In this document: piece by piece, positions 9,002 through 19,180 of the stretch
Layout: every line of letters begins with the position of its first letter
Numbering within the stretch: the first letter of the stretch is position 1
From: Holtermannia corniformis
Lineage: Eukaryota; Basidiomycota; Tremellomycetes; Holtermanniales
NCBI GenBank assembly: GCA_001599935.1
Contig: BCIJ01000040.1
Span: 13,518-77,517, forward strand
Reading direction: 5' to 3'
Length of the DNA: 64,000 nt
The notes under the pieces: model-generated
Told to the model about the DNA's origin: nothing
Database searches by the model: none
The model's input: the letters and a program-made list of their open reading frames with translations, nothing else
Program-made: the position numbers and the translations under genes

Positions 9002-11357
9002 ATGATGGACGAGCAGTCGAAACGCAAGCAAGTAGAGGTAGGTGCTCATGCGCACGGACCGAGCTCACACGGATGTCGACAGGATGCAGGTCAGTGATCA
9101 AGTAGATGCCAGAGATCCACTGAGAAATCAAGTCGACCCTCCGCCGGCCAAGCGCCAAGAGTTCATGGCCGAGGAGCAGGAGGCAGAAAAGTCGGACCTC
9201 GCGGACCTCGACGAGCCAGACGTGCCAGGACTTTTCGACTCGGTGACTGCCAAGATTGATCCGTTTGGTGCGTCAGTGACCCTGATCTCTGTCGAGCTCA
9301 CCACCCAGATGAGCAAGAGACCCAAGACACCCTGCCAACCGAGTCCATCACGCTCCAGGGCAAACCCGACATCCGCCGCTACATCCCCCCACGGCCATCA
9401 CCGCCAACGTATCCCAGCGATCCTACATTCTACCCGAACGCGACGGATCCCTTTTACAAAGCTTGGTGGGCGAATCGCTACCACGCGCAAGCGAGCATAC
9501 CGGACCAGCTCGGTGCGATCGACGCCTGGACGGTCGCAAGGCTACGCTACGACAAGTCGGACGCGTGGATGCGCAGGATGATGGAGCGGCATGGCTATCT
9601 GCCAACATGCAAGGGGGTCGAGGTCACCGAGGAGTTTGTTCGCGTGTCTGAGATCTTACTTCGGGAAGAGCGGGAGGAGCATTACGTGGGGAGATATCCA
9701 CTGCTACCCAAGCAATACACCATTAGCACGAGTGCTCTGACTGCCAAGCAGCAATACGTCAAGGTGAGACGAGACCCGGCCAGCAGGACTGACTTGGAAA
9801 GGACTTGCTGACGGCCGCGTACCCGACGGCAAAGGGGTCTGCACTCGATACGGCCTACGACGACACAGACGCTGCAGTTGCCGGGCTGGCGCATCTTGTC
9901 AATTGGGCGAACGATGCTCGTTACCGAGTTCACAGCGCTGTGCCACTGCAAGTCTGCTCTGTCTTGGCGAGGGCTGACGACGCGTAGCATGCTGCACATC
10001 AAGCAAGAAGGGCAGAAGCCCAGGATGGTTACATTGCGTGACGCCAACTGGATCCTCAAAGCCCTCACAGCCGACGCCTATGATCTGGCTGACAGTATTG
10101 ATTCACCATCGGTAAGTCGATACAATCATGAAGAGCGCGCTGAGCTAGACAGGATTGGAATTTTGTCGAAAGCACTCGTGCTGAGCGGCCCGAGGTACCA
10201 GAGTGCAGTGATCCCCTGCCAGAAGATGAAGGACCTCGGCAAAGGCGCGCTGCGTGTCTCGAAGCGCTTCAACATAGCGAGTTGGACCAATTCCACTACC
10301 CCGGCACACACGGTGTTACATTGCAGCAACTTCGGGTCGCTGTGCAGGCATACGCCAAGAGTGTCACGCACGAACTTGAAGCTCACGAGGCATTGATCCA
10401 TACGGTGATAGGCTGCTTGTCCGGTCTTTCAACCACGTCAAGCGTCAGGTGCAAGGACGTGGACGGCTTGTGAGTGTTTGGCTGGGTATGCGTCATGCTG
10501 ACGACGGTAGCTACACTTGGTCGGGACTGTTGAATGCATGCGCCGAGGCGAACGCCGAAGTCAGACATGGTCGAAAGGCGTTCGGTGGCCCCTTTCACCT
10601 TGTGATATCTCGTGCCGTGGACGCAAGCCTAAAGCTGCTTGCGATGATCACGCTGTGCCGAAAACCTGGCTTCATCGCTCTGCTCGTCGCGGCGATTTGG
10701 GCAGACGCCCGCGACCAGGTGAGTTTCCTGCGTTGTGCCCAAGTTGGCTGAATTCGGCCAGTATCTGAAGCAAGAGGGCCCCGTCGCGAACGAGTACGAA
10801 ATGCAAGTAGTCAAGGTGGGTGACGTCTTCGAGGGACTGTATTGACTTTGGCCAGATCAGCGTGCTGTTGCGAAGCGCGGCGGCAGCGGCAAGCGTGCTC
10901 TGCCACGATCATGCTAGACCGGTATTGGGAAACAGAGCGACGCGGAAGTCTAGTCGCACGTTGCTGGCATTCTTAAGCAACGTCAGTGACTTCTAGACGC
11001 GGCTCAGGGCTGACCCGAGCAGTATCAATGCGTCCACTGGTGCCCAACAAACCTCGACGTCAATCAGAGATTACCGCTCAAGTCGCATTCGGCGCATCAT
11101 CACGCGTGGTAAGCTGCCAGTAAGACGATCACTCTGCTGACTCGACGCAAAGGAGCGAACGCCTGCTTCAGCTGGCCATCAACGACGTCGACGCATTGTT
11201 GACGTTTCCATTGACGGTGCAGACGGCGATAGCGGTCTTGTTGGTTGGTGGCTTGACGCACACGACTTGTGAGCATAACAATGCTGAATCAAGGACGGCC
11301 ATGCGCGAGAACCAAGTGTTGTATTTCAAGGAGCAGGACCAAGGGGTTGTTGTATAG
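9002..11357 (+). CDS. Many-exon orphan protein
   Basis: The gene starts MMDEQSKRKQVE and passes through roughly nine to ten short introns, most with CTGAC or similar branch sites. The first part is acidic (DLADLDEPDVPGLFDS). Next comes a Pro/Tyr-rich segment (RRYIPPRPSPPTYPSDP), a Trp-rich helix region (FYKAWWANRYHAQ, then DAWMRRMMERHGYLP) and helical C-terminal exons ending QVLYFKEQDQGVVV. One boundary between about 9,930 and 10,060 is ambiguous: two alternative exon readings both rejoin at ADAYDLADSID. A hydrophobic stretch near the end (TAIAVLLVGGLTHTT) could be a weak membrane segment. I do not recognise the family. Consistent phase through so many introns argues for a real gene. Confidence 0.6.
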
Positions 11358-12296
11358 CTGGATTAAAATCGATAGCATTGTGATTTCGTTGTTAGCGGTG
11401 TGTTAGAGAAGTGTTAGAGAAGCAGCGGGGAAGTCTCCGCGATGTGCAGCAACATACGATAATCATGAGCGTCCTTGGCCGTGTCGCATGCTGAACGCTG
11501 CCAAGCAACCGAGCACTCGAAGGGTGACAACATATAGCTCTGACTTGGATTCGTACGTGTGGAGATCACCCGATGTGCCGCGCTGTACCCACGGCCGAAG
11601 ACCGGTCCGCGCTGGACCTCACTCACCCGTGATGGCCGACTTTGAGGGTGAGGATACTCTGAGCCTTTGTGTGTCTTGTCGCCATCGGTCTACCGCGTCA
11701 AGCAAGGTATTGGGTTTACCCGAATCGTCCCGCCTGGCCGCTGATCGCCAAGGCGTGGGCGGCAACGCCTCCGATGATCAGCACCATAGCGCCCGGTCTT
11801 TGAGGCTAGCAACAGCAAGCTCCGAGGCGACCGTTGTGCTTCGGGTGAGCGGACGGCATGACACTGCGGCATGTCAACAAACCTATTTCAGATTGCGCTG
11901 ACAGTCACAGCTGACTATGGCCATGACTTCGACCTACACATGGTGCGCCAAACATGGCGCCGATGTGAACCTCGAGGCCGTTCGCGGGCGGACCAGCAGC
12001 GCATCTTTCCAACCTATCTGCCGTCCGGTCGCCCCTCAGCAGACGCTTCACCACACGCCCCTCACGCCTTCATGGCGTTGGGGTGCGCTTGAGCCTCCTG
12101 ACCGGGCGCCTCCGGCGGAGTGGATGCTCTTTGTGGTATGTGGAGGTCGAAGCTTGAGCTAGCGGATCCTCCGGTCACCAGGGCGTGCTTTGTTGCGACA
12201 AGTCAGCTTGTCTGCCATGACTCGGGAAACTTTGCATGGCGCGGGATAAAAGCGGTGGAGCTGTACTGTACTCAGCCATTCTTACCATCAGCCGCG
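11358..12296. other. Long intergenic stretch, no recognisable gene
   Basis: Several short open frames overlap on both strands but none shows a domain or a consistent exon chain. GGGATAAAAG at about 12,242 is TATA-like and lies about 55 bp upstream of the UNC93-like start, so the right end is probably promoter. Confidence 0.45.
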
Positions 12297-14118
12297 ATGC
12301 TCCTTCCTCAGCTCACCGTAATCAGATGTGAGCTCGTACTGATGGGGGTGCGCTTCCCGACTTACCTGGACAGATGACGCGCCGCTCACGCAAGTTGCCT
12401 TGGTCGGCCTGGTCTTCTTCTGTACCGTCGGCATCTACACCGCCAGCATGGGTCTGGGAGCAGGGTTCGTGACAAACCACATGCGGGTAACGCTGACATA
12501 CAAAGGGGCACTGACAATGTCGTGCTCGCAGACAAGGCTGCAGCGATCATGTATGGCTGCTTTGCCATGACTGGCTTGGTGTCGGGTACCGTAGTGGTGA
12601 GTTGGTATCTGACCCGTTGATGTTTGCTAAGCTGTACAGAACCTACTTGGTGTTAGGCTTTCGCTACTCATTGGATCCCTTGGCTATCTCGTCTACATTG
12701 CGGCCCTCTGGTGCACCAAGGTGCAAGGAACGCAGTCGTTTCTGATGGTCGCTGGGGGCTTGCTGGGTGTCTGTGCGTACGTGGGCTGCGCAGAGCAATA
12801 CTCACATTGCAGCCGCGGCGTTGCTGTGGACGGCACAAGGGACGATCATGATGTCTTACCCGTTGCGCCGAGAGAAAGGACTTGCATTCACCCTTTTCTG
12901 GTACGTTTGGTTTCTTGGATAGATCACAGCTCACCGATCAGGATCATCTATGCGTCTGGTATTGTCGTTGGGGCATCCGTTGCTTTAGGTCTCAACGCGC
13001 AATCCGAAGCCGCCTCGATTTCCGCGGCTGTATACCCTGCGTTCATGGTCATCGTCGTGATTGGTTGCGCCTCGACGTGGTTGATCCTCCCTGCGGGTAA
13101 GTCGCTCGAAAGTCCAAGAGCAACGCTGATCTCTGCAATAGCTCGAGTCGTGCGCTCCGACGGGTCCAAGGTCACGCAGGTGCCAGTGAATCGCCTCCGG
13201 GTGGAGCTTGGTGAGACCTTTGCCCTGTACAGAGACTGGAAGATGCTGGCTTTGGCGCCGTTCTTCTTCTCGATCGACCTCTGTGAGTAGTCGTATGTCT
13301 ATGACCTGACCTGACTTTTCAGTCTTTGCCTACTATGGTGTACTTAACACGACGCAATTCAACGGCCGCACCCGTGCTCTAAATGGATTTCTGAGCGGCG
13401 CAGGACCGATCTTTGCCGCGCTGTTGCTCGGCCTGGTTCACGACCGTCTTCCGTGCAGCCGCCGCCTCCGTGCCCTGAGTGGTCTTGGTCTCGTCGCAAT
13501 ATTCGTCATCGTCACCTGGTCGGGCGGTCTTGCGTTTCAACTGCGCTTTACTCGAGCAACATGGGTGATTCCGATGGATTGGGAGGAAGGCAGGGCGATT
13601 GGGCCGATTGCCCTGTTGATGAGCTGTAAGTCGATATGATTAATGGCGACTTGCTGAGATCTCAGACTGGAACTCTGAGGCGGTCATGCACGGCATGGCC
13701 TATTTCGTGCTCGGATCAATCTCCGACGCGCCCGCTCAGCTCGCTCGGATGACCAGTTTTGTACGTGCGGGTGTACGCGTGCACGAGCTGACACGTTGAC
13801 AGTACAAGACGTTCAATGCAGCCGGCATGGTCTTGTGTTTCTCCCTAGATGCCGCCCAGGTCCGTCACCTTGTCAGGATGGACGCCACTGACAGTACAGA
13901 TCCCGCTACTTGCCGAGCACCTCCTCTCGTGGATCGGCGTCCTCGTCTCGCTCCCCCTCGTAGCCCTTGTCATCTTCACCATCGATTCGGCGCCTGTGGA
14001 CCGCCCGCTCGAGCTCGACATCCAACTACCCGCCGCGCTTGGCTTCCACGCGCTGTCGGAACCCAACACTCCCGCGACCGAGGAGCTCAAAGAACTCAAG
14101 CTCCCTCACGTCGTTTGA
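12297..14118 (+). CDS. UNC93-like major facilitator membrane protein
   Basis: A first exon (MLLPQLTVIR) splices to YDAPLTQVALVGLVFFCTVG, then GLGAGGTDNVVLADKAAAIMYG. This N-terminal pattern is typical of the fungal UNC93/DUF895 branch of the major facilitator superfamily, with the first membrane helix followed by a Gly-rich turn. About ten to twelve hydrophobic segments follow, including SLLIGSLGYLVYIAALW and IIYASGIVVGASVALGL, then a middle cytoplasmic loop with polar residues and a short acidic C-terminus ending ELKELKLPHVV. UNC93-like proteins are multipass membrane proteins whose substrates in fungi are mostly unknown. The chosen start needs only one short upstream exon and lies behind a TATA-like element. 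Confidence 0.8.
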
Positions 14119-14284
14119 GCTCGCTATCTTGCCAGCCTTACGACCTGTTCATTCCCTTGGCCATCTTGGTTCTTTGGACACTCTGCCTCATGTCTTGCGA
14201 TTATGCAGCCATATATGCACAGTAAACATGATTGCTAACAGCACACGACGGTTCCCTAGTCAACAACACACATCGACAGACGCG

Positions 14285-15707
14285 CTACTCGTCCTTGCCC
14301 TCCTTTACTGCCGATTGACCCCAAACATCTACCTCCAGCTGGGATTTCGTCCCGCGCAGAAAAGTCCAGAGCCACTTGAACGCCGTAGCTTGCGGGACGA
14401 GCTTGCCGACGCGCGCCTGATACGACGCATAAGCCGGATACTGTCCTTTCAGTCAGCTTTGCGCTCTCCGACTCGAGTGACGGACCTTGCGCGAGGTGAT
14501 GAATTCTGTGAGCCACGTCGAGCCGATGAATAGCATGCTTAGCTGTATCCGTCAGTCCAGGGCTTGGGAGCGCCAGCAGACGTACAGATAGAGCCGGCAC
14601 GAGGGGGTGACAAAACATGGCGCTCTTTGTGCGCTCGCTCGGGTGCGTGCCAAAGACGACAAAGAGCGCCTGAAGCAGCCAAAACGTCTGTTCGCACGCA
14701 AAGTTTGGATGGCGCGCGTACGCCCACAGGCCTTTAGTCATGAAGCCGCGTTGGAGGTCTTGAGCCGTGTGGTGGGTCTCGATGCCTGTTAATGGATCGG
14801 TGTGAGATCGCGCTGCGGTAGAGTCGGGGGCGTGCTTGAGCGTTTGGTACGAGTAGTGCTGGTTGTCTGCTGTCCATTGGAGATAGAGGCAGCCGAGGGT
14901 GAGGGACGCGAGGATCCCGTCGGAGAGCGTGAGGACTGGGACGCCGGTGGCTGACGTGATGGATACAAAGAGGCTAGGCGAGGGCGCGAGCTCGGCGGGT
15001 GGGGTGATGAGCAGGCTGTGGAGTGGGAACGACAAGGCGTAGAGCAGCGTCATCTGCGCGATTGCTGAGGGGTCAGCGCGCGACAGCACTGCGCGGTGGA
15101 CGTACCGACGGTAAACAGGTGGATGAGCTGGAAAGCCCAAGCGGGGATATGCTTTTTGACATAGGTGTAGCGATAATCTTGCTCGGCACTGCTATGTCAG
15201 TGTTGCGCCAGGTGGTTCGCAACGTACAATGCGAAGAAGCCGCGGCGATGTGTATTGGAAGTGAGGCGGATCATCCAGACGACCTGTCTGTCAGCGTGAC
15301 GCCTTTGCCACGGCAGTACGTACCTGCAGCAGCAGCATCAGAGCCAACCGCGCCTTGTTGTGCCCGTATACCGTCTCACCCCGCGGGTTGATCCAAGGGA
15401 ACAACGCAAAGCTCGCACTGAACAGTACGGGCAAGAATGTCCACAGTCGATCCACTTGGCTTACATTCCGCGTCGCCAGTCCCACGAGCCAGACGATGGC
15501 AATCAACGGGCCGAGAATCAGCAGCGTCGGATGCGCGGGGTCGACATGAGTCCCTAAATTCCTGTACAGCGACCACGGGCTTGATGACGTTGTCGCCGCG
15601 TAGTGTAGGATGAACGAGTGGGGGAGGGTCAGGACTGGAGCTGGGAGATGGTGCAGGTAGGGGAGTGCTGGCTTGAGTAGCGCCAGGCCTGCTTTGGCGA
15701 GTGACAT
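14285..15707 (-). CDS. DUF1295 (steroid-reductase-like) membrane protein
   Basis: A minus-strand gene of at least six exons starting MSLAKAGLALLKPALPYLHH. Hydrophobic segments include LLILGPLIAIVWLVGLATRN and VLFSASFALFPW. The exons then read VVWMIRLTSNTHRRGFFA, DYRYTYVKKHIPAWAFQ and FMTKGLWAYARHPNFACEQ; the last is the hallmark of the DUF1295 family, distantly related to 3-oxo-5-alpha-steroid 4-dehydrogenases and isoprenylcysteine methyltransferases. The final exon reads YPAYASYQARVGKLVP, also typical. Substrate unknown; probably an ER membrane protein. It is divergent from the phosphate permease on its right. Confidence 0.85.
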
Positions 15708-16249
15708 TGAGCAACGAGGGATTGCAAGTTGAGAATGTGGTACGGCGAGTTGGTGGGTCGATGGTGTCGGTGGCGAAACGTGGGCCTCCGCGCCGACCGA
15801 TCGGTGTGGCACCTATGCTTCGGCAGGCATTACTGCGTCTAGTTTTGATGGTTTCGTGCTGGATAACATGCCAGAGTAGATGTACAGTACAATAGGAGCG
15901 GGTCACTCGTGCTTTGCGACGACTCGGACAACGAGATACGCGCCCAACTGGCGCGCTCGCTGCGTACGCCAGCCAGCTCGTGCTCAACACGACAGCCTAC
16001 CCACCCTCGCTCGTTCACGAAGACGTGTCCCTGGGCTGGCCACTGCCGTCTGACCGGTCCCGGCCCCTCGGAGGTCGTGTGAGCGCTCGCGGCTAAACCG
16101 GGATCGCCAAGACTCGACCATGAACGTGTTGAGGGATCGACCAATGAAAACGGTGCGGGTCACGTGACCCCAGTCGTCAGGGCGACCAAAGACGACCACC
16201 CACACGACCACTTTTCGAACGGCCCCTGTTGCACCTCGCAACATCCACA
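15708..16249. promoter_or_regulatory. Divergent promoter region (DUF1295 gene / phosphate permease)
   Basis: 542 bp between two start codons facing away from each other. CACGTG-core sequence (GGTCACGTGACC) occurs at about 16,158-16,169. CACGTG is the core bound by Pho4-type bHLH factors that drive phosphate genes in yeasts, and it lies about 85 bp upstream of the permease ATG. Regulation by phosphate is inference. No TATA box was noticed. Confidence 0.5.
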
Positions 16250-18351
16250 ATGGCTTCCAGCGCTCAGCCGCCGTACGCGCACCCGGCAGATGCTGAAAAG
16301 CAACCGACCATGACGGCGCTCGAGACCGAAGAGCGCCGCCACAAGCGCCCACACTTTATCCTCTCGTTCCCAGAGGTCAAGCTCTGGGGCTTGGCCGGCA
16401 CCGGTTTCTTTCTCGATGCTCTGTAAGTTCTGTTGTGTGGGTTGCGCACGCGCTGACATGGCAGCGACCTGTTCCTCATCTCCAACGTGTCGCTCATGCT
16501 GAGCTATGCCTACTTTGACGGCCACTCGCTCCCCGCCGTCCGCGAAGATTTGATGAAGGCCGCCGTCTCGGTTGGCGCCGTCATCGGTCAAGTCGGTTTC
16601 GGCTACTGTTCCGACTGGCTCGGCCGCAAGGCCGTGTACGGCAAGGAGATCTGCATTATTGTAAGTTGTATTCCACGCGGGAAGCGCTAATTCCCCAGAT
16701 TGTCGCGACGATCCTCTGCATCTCGGTCCCGTCCTACTTTACCGGCGTCCACATCATGACCTGGATCTCCGTCTTCCGTCTCGTCCTCGGCGTCGGGATC
16801 GGCGGCGACTAGTAAGTTTACCCCCCTCGATCGCTTCGCTCGCTCATCCCGCAGCCCAATGTCCGCATCCATCGTATCCGACCGCTGCCCCAACCCGACC
16901 CGCCGCGGCGTACTCCTCTCCTACGTCTTCTCGATGCAGGGCTGGGGTAACCTCGTCGCGTCGATCTCAACCATCATCGTTGTCGCAGCGTACAAGTCGC
17001 CCCTCGTCCGCGGTCACACGTTTGCCCTCAACGGCGCGTGGCGCATCCTGTTTGGCATCACCCTCGTACCAGCCTTTGCAGTCGTCTACCAGCGTTTGAC
17101 CCTGCCCGAGAGTCAGCGCTTCAAGGACTCGCGCAAGGTCAGGAACGATATGGAGTTTGAAGAGGACAAGATTGAAAAGCCGGCCCGGACGGCCGTCGAG
17201 CCGTCGGTCGAGTCGGAGCAAGAGGCAAAAGAGGCCTCGACGTCGTCTCGTTCGGATACCCCGGAATCGCTGCCCCGTCAGCAGCCCGCCATCGAGGCCG
17301 TCGTCGTACCAAAGCAGGAGGACGAGGTCGCGGGCAAGCCGGACCAGTTCAAGGAGTTTTGCCTCTACTTTTCCGAATGGCGTCACCTCAAGTTGTTGAT
17401 CGCGACTGCGTTGCCGTGGTTCCTCGTTGACATTACGCTGTATGGTGTCTCATTGAACACCTCTGTGAGTGCACCTCTCCAAAGCGTTTCCGCCCTGTTT
17501 GTACTGACATTCCTTGCAGGTTATCCTTCAGTACATGGGTTTCGGATCAGGGAAGACGGCCTACGAGAAGATCATGAATGTAGCGACCGGAGGCGTGAGT
17601 ACCAATCTTGCTTCTGTTTCTTGGCGAGAACACTCGACTGACAATTTCCGCTCTAGGTCATTGTCTGCGCTGCCGGTTGGTTGCCTGGATACTACTTGAC
17701 CATTGTCACAATGGGCCAGCGTGTGCCGCTGGGCAAGTACTCGTTCACGTTCGGCCGCAAAATCATCCAACTGCAAGGCTTTGTCTTCAACACCCTCTGG
17801 GTGAGTTATCGTCGGCTGATACCTCGGACGCGGGACTTGATGCTAACGTGTGCGCATAGTTTGGTCTCCTCGCCGGAAAGTTCCACTCCCTGTCGAAGGC
17901 TGGCTTCATCGTGGTCTTTGCCTTGCTTCAGTGAGTCGTCTCACCGCCGACACAGCGTCCATACTGATCGCCAATCAGGCTGTCTCTCAACTTTGGAGCA
18001 AATGCCACAACCTACGTCGTGGCCGCCGAAGTCCATCCCACGCGCTTCCGCTCAATGGCGCACGGTATCTCCGCCGCGTTCGGCAAATGCGGCGCCCTCC
18101 TCGCGTCGTTGACGTTCAACACTCTCAAAGTCAAGATTGGTGTCCCGAACATCCTCTGGATCTTTTGCGGTGTCAGCGTGCTCGGGTTCCTGGCTACTAT
18201 CATGCTGCCGAACAACATGGAGACGCGCGACGCGGACGCGATCGAGTTGGAAGAGCGTCGCGAGGCGTGGGCGAAGAAGAATGGATTGGAGCAGGCTGGC
18301 GTGCATGTCACGGGTCCTCTTAGCGTGGGAGAGGAGCGCCCAGTGATGTAG
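16250..18351 (+). CDS. Inorganic phosphate/H+ permease, Pho84-like MFS
   Basis: The start is MASSAQPPYAHPADAEKQPT. Membrane helix 1 (GLAGTGFFLDALDLFLISN), VGFGYCSDWLGRKAVYG (the MFS loop 2-3 G-X3-D-X2-GR-K signature) and RLVLGVGIGGDYPMSASI, holding the conserved GGDYP of phosphate:H+ symporters, identify the family. A charged, low-complexity cytoplasmic loop follows (about 17,150-17,340), then HLKLLIATALPWFLVDI and NATTYVVAAEVHPTRFRS. The final membrane helix reads ILWIFCGVSVLGFLATIM and the tail is polar. At least six introns interrupt it. It would import phosphate at the plasma membrane; a glycerophosphodiester or other organic-phosphate substrate cannot be excluded. Confidence 0.9.
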
Positions 18352-19119
18352 ACTGGTAGGGCGGGAGATTGATTGTAGCATCTCATTGCTGTTTTTTTGC
18401 ACATGTAAGCATTCGCACTTTGATACACGCGCCTGGTGTCACTCGGAGCTGTGGGCTTGAGCTGTAATCTTCCGACAGAGACAAGGAGGATCGGCGTTCG
18501 TGGCATGCGCAGTAGGTGACTTGTCACGGTCGCCTAGTGCTCAGCGGCGGGTTGTTAGGGCTTCATACGGCTTGAAGGCGACTGCACTGATCGCGAGAAA
18601 CAACTCTGCCTGCGCTGCGCTGCTGCAGCCTCCGGGGTCAGGGCCGCTAGCATCTGAACAAGGGGCCGAGCCCACCCGTCATCCCTGGTGCTACATACCG
18701 ATGGGTTCAGCCTGTAAGATGTCAGTCGCATGCGTCCCGCGTCAGGTGTACGAGCGGGTGACAGGTCGGTACGCCATCAGTCGTGCTGAGGGAGCACTTG
18801 CACCCCGTCCGTTCGAGAGCTTGGATCGCAACGCGGAGGATGCCGGCATTGATCTCGGGGATCTGCGCCGATCCTTTGTCGAGTCATTCCTTTGCTTGTC
18901 CGATGGCCGTATCGCGCCCGGTCTCGACTGCCCGCTTGAGATGACCGAGTGCGCTCCGTTGATGGCCGCTGGCCGAGATGGAAGCCGGTAGAAACGGACA
19001 GCAAGTGCTGGCAGCTTACGTCATGTGATCGCCGTTGAGCTTGCTCAGCGTTGCCACTCGCCTGCGCGCGAAGGTGCTCGAACGTCCGACGACTCGTCAC
19101 CGCCTCGAGTCGGCGTATG
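18352..19119. other. Intergenic, no gene recognised
   Basis: One uninterrupted 164-codon plus-strand frame (18500-18991) has no domain, biased composition and no intron logic, and I treat it as chance. The right end is the promoter of the BAG-domain gene. Confidence 0.45.
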
Positions 19120-19127
19120 TATAAAGG
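19120..19127 (+). promoter_or_regulatory. TATA box of the BAG-domain gene
   Basis: TATAAAGG lies 61 bp upstream of the ATG at 19181. TATA boxes are scarce in this window, so this one suggests an inducible gene. A stress response is inference from the BAG domain. Confidence 0.55.
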
Positions 19128-19180
19128 ATAACACTGCGAGCGCCGTCTTGCCACTCGTCTCTGTCCGACTGACAACCACA

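Noticed and set aside
18500..18991. 164-codon plus-strand open frame between the permease and the BAG gene
   Set aside because: No domain, no recognisable regulatory signal, random-looking composition.
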